A stretch of DNA of 25,000 nucleotides from Prorocentrum cordatum. Its lineage: Eukaryota; Sar; Dinophyceae; Prorocentrales; Prorocentraceae. The stretch is from positions 1 through 25,000 of the forward strand of contig CAUYUJ010009384.1 in assembly GCA_963575745.1 (NCBI GenBank), in the 5' to 3' direction. Made by a program: the position numbers and the translations under genes. Below the pieces are notes generated by a model that was given only the letters and a program-made list of their open reading frames with translations, did not search any database and had not been told where the DNA came from. Numbering within the stretch: position 1 is the stretch's first letter; each line of letters begins with the position of its first letter. Below are positions 1 to 10,477 of this stretch, piece after piece.

Positions 1-95
1 CCTCCTCCTCCTCCTCCTCCTCCTCCGCCCTCCTCCTCCTCCTCCTCTTCCTCCTCCTCCGTCTCCTCCTCCGTCTCCTCCTCTGTCTCCCTCCC
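1..95 (+). repeat. (CCT)n microsatellite, left edge of window
   Basis: A CCT triplet tract with sparse CCG, CTT and GTC interruptions opens the window and probably continues to its left. Pyrimidines are on the + strand, opposite to all GGA tracts right of 2.8 kb. No coding signal is associated with it. Confidence 0.97.
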
Positions 96-175
96 AATCG
101 CGCCCGAGGCCGGTGGAAAGGGCGGGCCGGGCGTTTCGCCTGTCGCCACTAATTTCACTGAAGCTTGAAAGTTAC

Positions 176-339
176 AAGGGCTTCACGGATGGAGGGCGGC
201 CCGGTTTCGAAGTGTGGTTCTCGCCTTAGCGCTACGCACATTAATCATGAAGAATTGAAGGGTTTCACACATGGATGGCGGTTCCTTTACAAAATGTGGC
301 TCTCGCCGTAGCGCCGCGCACATTCGTCTTAAGAGTTTG
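176..339 (+). repeat. Tandem duplication, two units of about 82 bp
   Basis: Unit 1 (176-257) and unit 2 (258-339) both begin AAGGG-TTCAC and share GTGG-TCTCGCC-TAGCGC and CGCACATT in the same order. The units have diverged visibly, so the duplication is not recent. The function is unknown. Confidence 0.75.
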
Positions 340-368
340 CAGCAGTTTCAAAAAGTTTCATGGCTAAC

Positions 369-672
369 GTCCCAGAATGGTGTTTTGGCACGATGTCAAG
401 ATGTCTAGGCGCAACAGTAACGTTGAGTCACGGTGTTGAAGTCCCAGGAATGGCGTTCTGGCACGATTCCAAATCGTCAATCTCGCCATCGCTCGGACGC
501 CCATTCCATGTTTTTTTCGGCATTGTGCGTGGTGTGTTCGCAGGATGATCCAGGATGCTCCTTAATAATCCCCGCCGAGAAAAAATGCACACGTCCGAGC
601 GATACCAAGCAACACGCAGCAATGGTGATTCGCGGCGTTAGCGACCCAGGCATGGCATTTTGGTGCAATTCC
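369..672. repeat. Composite repeat: three 30-bp direct copies around an inverted repeat
   Basis: A motif like CCCAGGAATGGCGTTTTGGC followed by ACGATTCC occurs at 369-397, 441-470 and 643-672 in the same orientation. Between the last two copies lie inverted arms, at 487-520 (with TCGCTCGGACG) and 575-604 (with CGTCCGAGCGA), about 55 bp apart. This architecture resembles a small non-autonomous mobile element or a solo hairpin. A related copy of the right arm occurs at 14525-14565. Confidence 0.6.
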
Positions 673-806
673 GGACTTTCAAACGGTTGTCTTCCAACGG
701 GGACTTCCCCCAGCGAAAAGAAAATGAATATGTGTATGGGCCTGTGTAGGAGCTTGGAAGGAAGGTATTCCTGCAGTATCGTTGATGGATCTTGGGTTTA
801 CACTTG

Positions 807-955
807 TCCTCCTCCCCTTCCTCCTCCTCTTCCGCCGCCTCCTCCTCTTCCTCAGCATTCCCCCCTCCCACTCATCTTCCTCCTCCTCCTCTTCCTCCTC
901 CTCCTCTTTATCTTCCTCCTCTTTATCCTCCTCAAACTCCTCCATTCCATCCTTA
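807..955 (+). repeat. (CCT/CTT)n polypyrimidine tract
   Basis: About 150 bp of CCT and CTT triplets with short interruptions, pyrimidines on the + strand as in the tract at 1-95. The proline, leucine, serine and glutamate runs seen in its translations come only from the triplet repeat. Confidence 0.93.
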
Positions 956-1191
956 TGAGCATCTCCTCCCTGTCGCCATGGGACTTTGCGCGGCAGCGAC
1001 CCGCCGCACACGGATCCCGCCGCTCACCGTCAGCGCCGCCGTGTCGCACGGTGCGTCGTCGGCCAGGTTGTCGCGCGCGAAGAAATCCAAGAGCGCAGGG
1101 CCCCCGAGCGACACTACAAGCCAGTGCTTTGCCGCCCACGCTTCGGTGGCAACTCATGAGAGCCTCCCAAACCATCTTGTCGACTCTTGCG

Positions 1192-1294
1192 GATCGACGC
1201 TGATCGACGCTAGTCGACGCTAAATCGACGCTAGCCGACGCTAAATCGGCGCTATCTCATCGACTCCCGGACACTGATCGACGGTAGTCGACGC
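1192..1294 (+). repeat. Short-period array of (A)TCGACGCTA
   Basis: Six near-copies of a 10-11 bp unit, GATCGACGCT / AGTCGACGCT / AAATCGACGCT, run head to tail from 1192 to about 1252. Two more degenerate copies lie near 1276-1294. The core GTCGAC is palindromic. No function is apparent. Confidence 0.85.
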
Positions 1295-1551
1295 AAAAGG
1301 CAGACTTGCGAGGGTACACGAGGCTCCCATGATTTGCTACCGAACCACGCTACTCGTGCTCGCGTCTCCTCCTCGCCTGCGCCCGCCAGCCGCCAACGCG
1401 GCCCGTCCTCACTTCCTCCTGCTGTCCCCTGCCGTCTGCCTCGGAGGTCGGGGGTGTCCCCAGGCCAGGGCATCGGCTTCGGGACATGGGATGACATCTG
1501 TAAACGTGGGTATACAAGTAGTTCGATGGGTAGGGAGGCAAGTTTAGATAT
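1295..1551. other. Stretch without a recognised feature
   Basis: Unique GC-rich sequence with short overlapping frames on both strands. None shows a recognisable domain. Confidence 0.5.
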
Positions 1552-1788
1552 CTATGCATGCATGCATGGTTAGATACATGTATGTGTGTATTCAGGTGTG
1601 TATGCAACTATGTATGCATGCATGCACGTATGTATGTTTGAAGGTATGTATGATTGTATGTATGTGTGTGTATGGATGCAGGTATGTATGTATACGTATA
1701 TACATGCATGCATGATGTACGTGCGTGATGTATGCACACATGTATGTTTGTTTGTATGTATGTATGCATACATGCATGTATGTGTGTA

Positions 1789-1883
<95 letters not shown>

Positions 1884-2258
1884 GTATGCACGTATGCATG
1901 TATGCATGCATGTATGCATGTATGCACGTATGCATGTATGCGTGTATGAATGTATGCGTGTATGCACGTATGCATGTATGCATGCATGCATGTATGCATG
2001 CATGCATGCATGCATGCATGCATGCATGTATGTATGTATGCATGTATGCATGTATGCATGTATGTATGTATGTATGTATGTATGTATGTATGTATGTATG
2101 TATGTATGTATGTATGTATGTGTGCATGCATTGATAACCACACACGTATGTATATATGTATGTATGTGTATGTGCATGCATGTGTAAGTATGTATGTATG
2201 CTTGCATGCATGTATGTATGAGTGTATGCATGCATGCATGCACGTACGCATGCATATC
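1552..2258 (+). repeat. Compound tetranucleotide microsatellite (ATGT/ATGC/TCTG)
   Basis: About 700 bp of period-4 DNA. An imperfect ATGT/ATGC lead-in reaches about 1788, a nearly pure TCTG block of about 23 copies spans 1789-1882, then ATGC and ATGT blocks follow, with a pure ATGT run near 2060-2120. The long Met-Tyr-Val-Cys and Ile-His-Thr frames in it are artefacts of the repeat. ATGC runs are self-complementary (GCAT) and could form small hairpins. Confidence 0.97.
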
Positions 2259-2871
2259 TGACTACAAACATATATACAAATATGTAAAACTCGCAACATG
2301 GTCGTCGAACAGTAGATGATGGATGCACAAGTGTAGACACACACACATTGGGAGAGAGAGAGAGAGAACAAGATAAACACACAAATCTGCATCCACATTA
2401 CACTTGATTCGTGAGTCGATTTGTCCGTCAAATAAAACAAGTATGATGCCGCTTCCCAACATCCTTATCATCCGCAAGGAAATCCATACATTACGTGTGT
2501 GTATGTATGTGTTTGTGTGTATATTACAAGTGCGTGTCAGCTTCGTTGCTCATCTCTAGAGGGGGCGACCACTGGAAAACCACGAGAAAACCATAGAGTA
2601 CCCTAACCAACCACGGGACAATCATGGGACACCCCCGATCACACCCCGGCTCACGGGGACCCGACTCATTTTGGCGCGAGCTGGGCTTAGCTGGTGCAGG
2701 AATCGCGCAGCTTCGCCTCGCCCGCGCACGCCTCACGCACAACGCGCACCGAAATCGAAACCGATTCTCCTGGTTGGGGGACTCCGTTTCAGTTCGATCT
2801 CACCACCCCCAGCCTCAGATGCTTCCGAAGAGGCCAGTCCAATAGGAGGTGGGGGGGAGAGGGAGGTAGAT
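2259..2871. other. Stretch without a recognised gene
   Basis: AT-richer sequence with a short AG dinucleotide run near 2352-2368 and a short TATG/TGTG run near 2498-2523. I see no coding or RNA-gene signature. Confidence 0.5.
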
Positions 2872-3022
2872 GAATAAGAGGACGAGGAGGAGGACGAGGA
2901 AGAGGAGGGCGGATGATGATGACAATGACTATGAGGCGGAGGAGGAGGAGGAGGACGAGGAGGAGGAAAATGAGGAGGAGGAGGAGGAGGAGAAAGAGGA
3001 GGAGGAGGAGGAAAATGAAGAA
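2872..3022 (+). repeat. (GGA)n polypurine tract
   Basis: GGA triplets with GAT and GAC interruptions, purines on the + strand. This is the leftmost of the consistently oriented GGA tracts. Confidence 0.95.
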
Positions 3023-3157
3023 GAAAGCCGCCTCCCCCCTCTTTCCCCCCTCGGCCGTAAACCGCGAAAAGGAAACCTATCGCCGCCATGGGCTCGTACA
3101 GTGGCCCGTCCTTGCGCCACGGGGCGGGGGGGTGGGGGCAGAGAGGAGGAGCGGGGG

Positions 3158-3372
3158 CGGCGGGGCGAGAGGTGAAGGGAAGGGGAAGGAGGAAGGAAGG
3201 GGAAGGCGAAGGGGCGGCGGAGCCGGAAGGAGGAAGGGGAAGGAGGGGAAGGTGAAGGAGAAGGACGAGGGGAAGGTGAAGGAAGGTGAATGAGGAAGGA
3301 AGGGAAAAGGAAAGGGGAAGGAGGAAGGAAGGGGAAGGTGGAGGGAGGGGAAGACACGGGGAAGGAATAGGA
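3158..3372 (+). repeat. Irregular polypurine tract (GGAAGG/GGGAAGGA)
   Basis: About 215 bp, almost all purine on the + strand, built from irregular GGAAGGGGAAGG units with rare pyrimidines. Long mirror-like purine tracts of this kind can adopt triplex (H-DNA) structures. That is a general property and is not shown here. Confidence 0.9.
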
Positions 3373-3420
3373 CGAGGACTGGGAGTCGTACTGGCGTGGG
3401 TCGGTGCCATGATGGAGGGA
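3370..3420. repeat. Dispersed motif copy 1 (CTGG-GTGGGT-G-TGCC)
   Basis: The segment GGACGAGGACTGGGAGTCGT plus ACTGGCGTGGGTCGGTGCCATG closely matches 3588-3637 and, in part, 10788-10823. All three copies border polypurine DNA. At 10.8 kb the motif overlaps the end of the ALKBH6-like exon and its candidate donor, read on the minus strand. Confidence 0.7.
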
Positions 3421-3587
3421 GGAGAGGGAGGCGAGGCCAGTGGCAAACTAGGCGAGCTCGCGCCGTATCTGACATCCCACCCTTCCCACCCATCCCGTCC
3501 GATCGCGCTGATGTTTCATCTATCCGCAGACGCGTGCCATAACGGACCTGGAACTCCCAACAAAAAAACAGAGAGGGGGAAGGAAGA

Positions 3588-3637
3588 GGACGAGGACCAG
3601 GAGTCGTCCTGGCGTGGGTGGATGCCCTGGTGGAAAG
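3588..3637. repeat. Dispersed motif copy 2
   Basis: The segment GGACGAGGACCAGGAGTCGT plus CCTGGCGTGGGTGGATGCCCTG lies about 218 bp from copy 1 and is also bordered by purine-rich DNA. Read on the minus strand it encodes a QGIHPRQD-like string, matching the end of the 10.8 kb exon (QGIDPHQD). The rest of that exon is absent. Confidence 0.7.
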
Positions 3638-4467
3638 GGAACGGAGACGAAGGGGAAGGAGGGGAACTCCTTCCTCCGCGAAGATAAAACCCACCTTCAA
3701 GAGCGACCGGTCCCATCAAAATACCCGGCGTTATTTTGTGTTTTGGTTGGTGGTTCAGGAATGCTGCTCGTGGGGACGATCCAGGAACCCACTAGGGGCT
3801 GCACGCGGCACTGCTGGGGGGAAGCTGGAGGGGGAGGCGTGGATAAAGGAAAGGAGGGGGAAGAGAAGCTGACTGAGCTAACCATCAGGGGTCGGGGGGC
3901 GGCGGCGGCGGCGGCGGCAAAGGGGAAGGCGGCAGGGAGGGCGAGGCGCTGCGGGGCCTTCCTGAGGCGCTTTCCAGGATGCGTTCAAAATCGCAAGGAG
4001 GCTCTGGGATCCGCGAGGGAGCTGCAGAGCTGCCTTCCCAAAGGAACGGTCAAATGCTTGGAAACCTCCCGAAGGTTGCGGGGATTTGTGGTGGTCTCCA
4101 CATCTGGAGGACCTGGCAGAGTTGGGCTCCTCTTGGAAAGCGTTCAGACGACGGTGGAGTGGTATGGCGCACGGACACATCGCAGACTACCCATCGGGTG
4201 GTCTCTGCGATGAAAGGCCAGAGGTTTCCGGCGTAGGGGCGCATGGGTGCCTGTAGGGCCTACCAGATTTGGATGTCATCTGGGTTGTCCTGCGCGATCC
4301 CAGAACGGGGGGGGCTTCTCAGCTGTTGTTGCGCTCTTCAGAACGCATGGTCTTCAGAAATGTGCGCAGCTTTCTGGATTCGCCGCAATACGTAACCTAG
4401 TCTGTGGATTCATCCGGTACCAGTGTCCACGGCCCCCTTTCGGCCAGCAGCCAGCAGCCATTACTTC
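3638..4467. other. Stretch without a recognised gene
   Basis: Includes a short GGC run near 3898-3918. Open frames of up to about 200 codons occur on the + strand but match no family I recognise and overlap frames on the other strand. Confidence 0.45.
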
Positions 4468-4639
4468 GCATTGCCTTGCATTCGTCTGCATTGCTTTGCG
4501 TTGTCTGTCGCATTGCTTTGCTTTGCTTTGCATTGCGTTGCTTTGTATTGCTTGGCATTGCTTTGCGTTGCATTGATTTACATTGCGTTGCATTGTTCTG
4601 CGTTGGTTTTCATTGCGTTGCCTTGCTTTGTTTTGCATT
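4468..4639 (+). repeat. Pentanucleotide array (CNTTG)n
   Basis: About 34 consecutive 5-mers drawn from CATTG, CTTTG and CGTTG with scattered variants. The second base varies freely while C, T, T and G are kept. Confidence 0.93.
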
Positions 4640-5762
4640 TTTCCATGGGATCACTTTAATACGTACTCCTCTATCAACACACCCACTACATCGTACACGT
4701 CGGTACCACTTGTTGGCGGCTTGTGGCATGCTAGACGAGAAGCTCGGCCCGACATCATTCAGAATGTCCTCGCCATCCTATTCCTCGTCATCCTCGTACA
4801 ATCACCGCATCTCCCCTTAGCCTCATATTCTTCCTCCTCTTCCTTTCCCCATTCCCTCTCGCCCTCGCGTCAGTCCTCAGCGTATTGATATCCGCAGTTG
4901 TTTTCAATTGTTTTAACAACGAACGCAGACGCTAGCTGCAACTGGTTCGAATGCATGCGACACTCTTGCGTGTGACAAACATCAGTCCGCCCCATGTAGT
5001 GCAACCCTTCTTGTAAGCGCGGACAAAAACACCAGAGCCAACACAACAGCAATGTTTCTGTTCAACCTAGAACATATATTTTGTCATGCTTAGTGCCTGC
5101 TGGGCATGACTATCCCGAACCACCTTGTGATTTCCTCCAAGTGGGGGTCTGGCAGCTGCGCTGCACAGGCTCTAGAATTAAAGAAAACAGGATGAAGATC
5201 CGAGAGCGACCGATCCAGGACGACTGTAAGCTCTTTGCGCTTTGGGCGCCAGCTATTGGCAATTTGCTGCCGCACCTGGGCCCCGAACTTTCCAGGACGA
5301 GGGTCTCCTTACAGATGATACCACAAACAAATCCGTGAGACGCGCAACTCATGCATCTCACGCAGACTACAAGTACAACTCCGTCGTTGCGCGAATTGTG
5401 GCCAAAACTCACTACATCCTCTGCACTGCGGGCGCTTCCAAACCAACGGCGTCTTCCGATGGCGGTCTCGACGCCCGCGCGCTGACGCCTGATCTGGAGG
5501 CATTGGTCGCGGCGCCAGATGCCTCCATATGGGAAACCACACATGGCCCTCGGCAGTTCTGCTCGCAGGACGAGGCAGCAGGCTCAGGTATATATTTGAT
5601 ATCTCCATGTGCGTAGAGCGGGAGAAGAAGCGCACCAACTTGGCATCGAGCCTGCGCGCAGCCCACCACTTCGCACGGGGGCCAAAGATTGGAGGCCTGG
5701 AATTTGGCACCAACACTAGCCCAGGGGGTTGCCTCCACAGGGGGCAGGTGATCCTAGATTGC
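4640..5762. other. Stretch without a recognised gene
   Basis: Mixed-composition sequence with frames of 100-160 codons on both strands (for example + 5242-5616 and - 5309-5788). None has a motif I can name. A divergent exon is possible but cannot be supported. Confidence 0.4.
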
Positions 5763-5818
5763 GGTGGTGGTGGCAATATTTCGGCCACCTTGGAAGCCAG
5801 ATTATTACCACCATCACC
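5763..5818. repeat. Imperfect hairpin, arms of about 25 bp
   Basis: The left arm GGTGGTGGTGGCAATATT pairs with the reverse complement of AATAATCTGG-type sequence ending TTACCACCATCACC. The arms are separated by only a few bases. It could be a decayed foldback element. Confidence 0.5.
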
Positions 5819-6680
5819 GAGATCGGGATCGGTTTCCCTCGGTGGAGGCGCACCGCCGATCTTGGTGTTGGTGTCAACCTCTGGGCCTGCGAAAAGACAA
5901 CGCTAAGCACCTGCAGCGCGGCGCGCGCGTGGCAGCACACCCTCGGGGCTCCGCAGCCAAGACAACAGTGCGTCGGCCCAGTGCGCCGCCAGCCCGCCCC
6001 GACCTGGACGGCCGCCCGGCTGCCTGTGAGGCGCCCCCTCGGCCCTGGCTTTAGGTCGGGCGTGTCCCCCTACAAGGGGATTTTCGACGAAAAAATTCAA
6101 ATACCCCCAAGATAATGCAGACCCCGCTGCCGCTGCCAGGACTGCCGCCCAACATCCCATGCTCAAGTATCCCGTGGTCGTGCATCGTTCGCAATGCCTC
6201 TGAGGGCACCCGCTGCGCCCATCCCACAGACGTCTCCACTTTTCCGTCTGCTTCTTTCCAAGGACCGACCACAACGATGTTCAAACGCGCTTGCGTTTAG
6301 AACGACAAGCAAAACAAATCCCGAAACTTGAAAACGATAATTTCAAATGATACAAGTGCACAGCGAAAACGAAAACGAAACGATGCCGCCATTCAGCGAA
6401 GGAAACGAACAGGAAAACGAAACGAAAGGAAAGAACTTCATTCCACAGCCTGCCCCCGCCATCCCAAGGCCTAGCGCTGGCACAGCCAGCGGCCACTGCT
6501 GCAGGACCTGCCGAACACACGGCGGCCCCCCAAACAGCCCGAACAACACGCGCCGACTTGAGGCGCCAGAGAGGGAGAGCGGCCCGACACAGGAGAGACC
6601 TCACGCGCCCCCTCGCCACCTTGTCTTCCTCTTCGCGAGCGAGAAGCTCAGCCTTCGTGGCTTTGCTACCAAAAACGCCA
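5819..6680. other. Stretch without a recognised gene
   Basis: GC-rich sequence with an AT-richer patch near 6290-6440 containing repeated GAAAACGAAA. The 3' part (from about 6603, with CGCCCCCTCGCCA) resembles 8987-9035, a dispersed similarity too short to classify. Confidence 0.4.
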
Positions 6681-7209
6681 CCAGCCCTTTTGAGCGACAG
6701 TGGTCTAAGGAGGGTTTCTTTCCTCTTCCACGACCCCTCTTCCCTTCGGGGAGGGGAACGGGAACCCTCTCCCTCCCCTCCCTGAGGTTTTTTGTTGAGG
6801 GATCGCGAGGTGTCGGAAGTTCCTTCTTCGACCATTGGGAAGGCCATTTGTTGCCACCCCTCGCGAGGATCGTGGGGAACCTAAATCGAGTACCTCCCTT
6901 CTTCTGACCAACCGCCGTCAAGATGGCCCCAAGAGCCCCTCCAGGGCTCCCCGGAGGCCCCCAAAAGGGTCCCACGACTGCCCCAAGAGGCCCCCAAGAC
7001 CCTCGAATGGCCCCCTAAGGTGGCTCAGAGAGCCCAAGATGACCTCCAAAATGGCCCAGTATAGTCCAGGTTTGCCCGCCATGGCCCCAAAATGTCCCAA
7101 GAGGCCCCAAAACCGCTACATGACGGCTCGAGATGGCCACGGGGCCTCCCCAGGAAGCCGCCGAGACGCCCAAATCCGTCAAAAACGTACCGAACATGAA
7201 TGAATCTCA
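6681..7209 (+). repeat. Long tandem duplication, unit A (about 529 bp)
   Basis: Starts CCAGCCCTTTTGAGCGACAG, then GTGGTCTAAGGAGGGT, a CTTCGGGGAGGG block, TGCCACCCCTC, TCAAGATGGCCCCAAGAG, and ends GACGGCTCGAGATGGCCACG. Unit B at 7210-7712 has the same blocks in the same order. The second half is itself built of degenerate CCCCAAGAGGCC-type subrepeats. Its Pro-Lys-Arg or Leu-Gly-Pro frames follow from those subrepeats and look non-coding. Confidence 0.85.
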
Positions 7210-7712
7210 CCGGCCCTTTTGCCGACAGGTGGTCTAAGGAGGGTCCCTTTCCTCTTCAATCTTCCCCTTCGGGGAGGGCCCCCCCCTCCCCTCCCTGAAA
7301 TTGTTTCTGGGGGGCCGCGAAGTGTTAGAGGGTTTTTTTTCTCGGCCCTTGAAAGGGCTAATGTTTGCCACCCCTCCCGGGCATCGTGGCCCCAGAAGGG
7401 TGGCGGACATCGAATATTCCCCATCTTTTGGCCGAGCACCTTCAAGATGGCCCCAAGAGGCCCTCCAGGGTTCCCAAGGGGCTCCCGAGCGGGCCCAAAG
7501 ACCGCCCCAGGAAGCGCCAAGAGGCCTCCAAAAGGCATCCGAAAAAAAGGCCCCCAAGAGGCCCCCGAAAGGCCTCAGAGAACCCAAGATGACCTCAAAG
7601 ATTGCTCAGATAGCCCAAGCTGGCTTAGTATGGATCCCGATATGCTCCAAACGGCCCCAAGACCGCTCAAAGACGGCTCGAGATGGCCACGGAGCCTCCC
7701 AAACCTCCCTTG
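7210..7712 (+). repeat. Long tandem duplication, unit B
   Basis: Second copy of the unit at 6681-7209. It begins CCGGCCCTTTTGCCGACAGG and carries GTGGTCTAAGGAGGGT, CTTCGGGGAGGG, TGCCACCCCTC, TCAAGATGGCCCCAAGAG and GACGGCTCGAGATGGCCACG. Small indels separate it from unit A, so the duplication is not recent. Confidence 0.85.
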
Positions 7713-8780
7713 CTGTTTGACAATGCGTGTCTCTTCCTCTCTCCCCCCGTCAACTCTCATGGGCATCGTTTCTGGATGGGTTTGTGGGGGTACTTTTTGG
7801 TTCGCGGGCGCGCGAAGCAAGTCGAGCGCCGAGCGTGCCACGGCGGGCCGCGCCGTTAGCGACAGGGAAAAGCAGCGCAGGCACGCGCGCCGCGGCACCG
7901 GCCAGGCGAGCAGACAGAAGAGCGTGCCGAAGACGAGGACCACGTAGGCGCAGCCAGCGTGGCGACCGGGAAGTGCAGGACGAATACGAAGAGGACGCAG
8001 GAAACGACGGCATAATGGTGGCGGACAGGCACGCCGCGCGCCAGAGGTAGACGCAACCAAAATGGCGCGAGAAGGCGGCCATGTGGCAGACGAGGTGCAC
8101 CATGAAGAGAAACCCCTTGGCCGAGACCGAGCGCCCGAATAAGTTTGCCGTACACATAAAACTTCACATGGCCATAAACCGAAAGCGAGAACCCTTGAGC
8201 GCGAACCAGCAGAGCATGTCGGCACGAGCGGAGCGCGCAAGTGAAGACGCACGCAGGTGAGAGCCAGGCAAGTGCCCGAACCGAAGGGAAGCCTTGTCGT
8301 ACAGGTAGGACTTCAAAAGGCCGTACGTTGACACCTTGCGATTCCCGTGCGTGGGCCAGAGGTGAAACGAGGAAAAGACCGTGCGAGCGAAGACGACCAC
8401 AGGGGAAAGCCCAGCGAGAACACGGAGCCAGAGACCTGGTCGAAGGCTGGCGGGGGTATTTTTTTGTTCGCGAGCGACGCAGAGCAACTGCGCCCCGTCA
8501 AGAAGCGAAGCAACAGCGCCCCGATCAAAATTACGGCCTAAAAGGGGAGCCGCAACGACCGGGGCGCGCTACGCAGTCGCTCAGGCGGCGGAACTGGAGA
8601 AACCCAGCAAGTCCCCCAGGCCGAGGAGGACCAAGACCTCGATGCACACCAACATGGTGGGTGAATTGGACAGTCGGGCCCAGGATGAAGAGTCAAGACA
8701 GCCGTCGTGCAGATGCTCGCCATACGCGAAGCGAAGAAGCAAGCTGAAGGCGAGACGAAAGTCGCCGCCAACTGACACAC
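7575..8780 (-). pseudogene. Unrecognised multi-pass membrane protein relic
   Basis: On the minus strand one frame stays largely open from 8778 to 7750 (stop-bounded pieces 8778-8581, 8487-8164 and 8157-7750 are all in the same frame). It carries hydrophobic runs such as MLVCIEVLVLLGLGDLLG, VLAGLSPVVVFARTVF and GFLFMVHLVCHMAAF. Further hydrophobic segments continue in the other two frames at about 8030-7950 (VVSCVLFVFVLHF) and 7945-7895 (AYVVLVFGTLFCLLAW), as expected for a multi-spanning protein broken by stops and frameshifts. A short piece near its start and one near its end look duplicated (8448-8490 and 7780-7830 share GGGGGTA-TTTTT-GTTCGCG). I do not recognise the family. Part of the signal could be chance hydrophobicity on the antisense of GC-rich DNA. 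Confidence 0.35.
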
Positions 8781-8910
8781 GTCGTGAACGTCAGTGCGCG
8801 TCGCTGCCAGCCGTCACTCGCATGTGGGGTGGAAGCCACCCGTCGGCGGTCGCAAAACCCGTGCCGGAGGGCGTCCACAAGCAAAACTACCTCCGCTTTT
8901 CCAATCGAGT

Positions 8911-8973
8911 CTCTAGCCATCCCAGAAACTTCTCTTTTCAATCTTATGTTTCACTGATAATTTCGTCCTCCAC
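8911..8973 (+). repeat. Direct repeat copy 1 (about 65 bp)
   Basis: The string CTAGCCATCCCAGAAACTTC, then TCAATC, TTTCACTGATAA-TTCG and CCTCCAC, recurs in order at 9319-9386, about 405 bp away. Confidence 0.8.
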
Positions 8974-9318
8974 TGGCACGCATGCGCCCCCTCGCCATCA
9001 TGTCCTCCTTTTGGCGAACGAGAAATTGTGAGCGTTTTCTTTTTCGGCGTTTCGACATTAGGCGGAAGGGCAGGGAAAGGGGGGTTTGGCGCCGGACTTC
9101 TGATTCATGCCACTGTTTGCAGCAGTGCGTCCCATGGGGGAGGGACTCCGCCTGCTCGAAACAAGCGCCAAAAACAGCCAGGATCTACTCCAGGGGGGGG
9201 ACGGGGGGTGCGAGGGCCCGCGCCGATCGGTAAGACAGTGAAGAAGAAAACGACGACAAGCTCAGCCTCAGTGGCTTTTCTACCAAAGTACCCTGCGTTC
9301 TTCCAGGCGACATCTAGC

Positions 9319-9386
9319 ATCTAGCCACCCCACGAAACTTCTCTCCTCAATCCGCGCTCTGTTTCAGTGATAAGTTCGCCCTCCAC
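9319..9386 (+). repeat. Direct repeat copy 2 (about 65 bp)
   Basis: Carries CTAGCCACCCCACGAAACTT, then CTCAATC, TTTCAGTGATAAGTTCG and CCTCCAC, matching 8911-8973 with substitutions and small indels. Confidence 0.8.
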
Positions 9387-9604
9387 AGTCCGTCCCACGC
9401 TGGCCTGCTTGCGAACCTCGCGGGCGTGTTTATAAGTGTTTCTGCGGGGCAGCGGCGAGTGAAAATTCGCCCAGGATCATGCCTTTGAAGGGGCTCCTCC
9501 CACAAGGCCCACGGGGAGAAACGTTGCTCCGCGCAGCAAGCGGGCCGTCTCCCCTTTTCCGAGGGAGAAAATGGATGCGGACAGCATACAGAGGAGCCAA
9601 ACAA

Positions 9605-9755
9605 CAAGAAACCTTCCACAAGAAACCCAACCCTGAGACCCCAGGACGTTCATTGATTTTTGGTGTGGGAAAGTGACGATCTCCATCGCAAAACCATCGA
9701 ACCCCAGGGCACCCTGGAGGCAAGCAAGGTGTTTCTTGGCATGGGTCTCCACTGT
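9605..9755 (+). mobile_element. Short non-autonomous element, copy 1 (family F4)
   Basis: About 150 bp, roughly 85 percent identical by eye to 19451-19609 in the same orientation. Shared blocks include CAAGAAACCTTCCAC, CCCTGAGAC-CCAGGACG, CATTGATTTTTGGTG, GGGCACCCTGGAGGCAAGCA and GTGTTTCTTGGCATG-GTCT. The left end CAAGAAACCTT and the reverse complement of the right-end region (CCAAGAAACACCTT) form a short imperfect terminal inverted repeat. The sequences flanking the two copies are unrelated, which suggests dispersal as a discrete element. No coding capacity. Confidence 0.7.
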
Positions 9756-9759
9756 ACTT

Positions 9760-10360
9760 CAACAGCCAGCGTCGTCGAGATGCGAATGCCACCACACGCC
9801 TGAAGCTCAGTTCAAACAAGCATTGATGAGGCAAGGTATCCAGCAGCCGGCGGGCCGCGTTCCAGTCAACCTCCCCAGCGCCTTCAGCTAGTGGGGGTGG
9901 GCGATTGACAGCTGGGTGGGCCATGCACATAAACTCATCCCGAATCAGTTCCCGCCGTGGATCGTTGGAATCGGATAGCGCAGGGGCAGGATTATGGCAT
10001 CCCGAACGCATCCGCATAACTCACGCAGTCTAGACAAAAACGCAATCTCCAATGAGGGCATGAGCTCGGGTTCAGGCAGCCCCCGAAGACTCAGGCCTGA
10101 TAGTTCCCTGCCCCATGGCTGTACACCACTGACTGGAAAAGACATGAGCGCACCATGCCAAAGCAGGCCCGCCCAAGAAGCCACAGCTCGGCAACAATGT
10201 CCCATTCTGCCGAAGAGCCGCCTCGCGAAGGAACCTGCGAACTAGGGCGGGAAAGGGCCGACAAGGGAAGCTCGACTCCCTCGTCGTCGAACAGCGCGGA
10301 GAAGTCCGACATCTGCCAGCTGATCCCTGTCAGGCTTTCTCTGGCGACAGGCATGGGCCC
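9760..10360 (-). pseudogene. Weak coding-like relic, function unknown
   Basis: Three minus-strand frames follow one another with protein-like composition: 10354-10091 (with SWQMSDFSALFDDEGVELPL), 10205-9945 (with PEPELMPSLEIAFLSRLREL) and 10017-about 9770 (with DPRRELIRDEFMCMAHPAVN and DWNAARRLLDTLPHQCLFEL). They could be one decayed reading frame, possibly from a retroelement. I recognise no domain, so this is only a coding-potential impression. Confidence 0.25.
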
Positions 10361-10477
10361 AGCAGCGCCCCCCCCAGGTCGCAGACTCGATCCTGAAAAC
10401 CGAGGCCCAAGAATCCCACACCTCCTGAGAGCTGGTCAGGGGGAATGAGAGAACAGGCTCGCAAACCGGAGCTCGTT

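Noticed and set aside
643-672. A GCATTTTGGTGCAA string resembling the dinoflagellate spliced leader
   Set aside because: It differs at several positions from the conserved CCATTTTGGCTCAAG core, and two sister copies in the repeat differ even more, so it is part of a local repeat.
1570-2440. Long Ile-His-Thr and Met-Tyr-Val-Cys frames on both strands
   Set aside because: These are direct products of period-4 repeats, whose 12-bp translation cycle lacks stops.
4935-4960. GGTTCGAATGC as a tRNA T-arm
   Set aside because: No matching acceptor stem, D-arm or anticodon arm could be folded around it.
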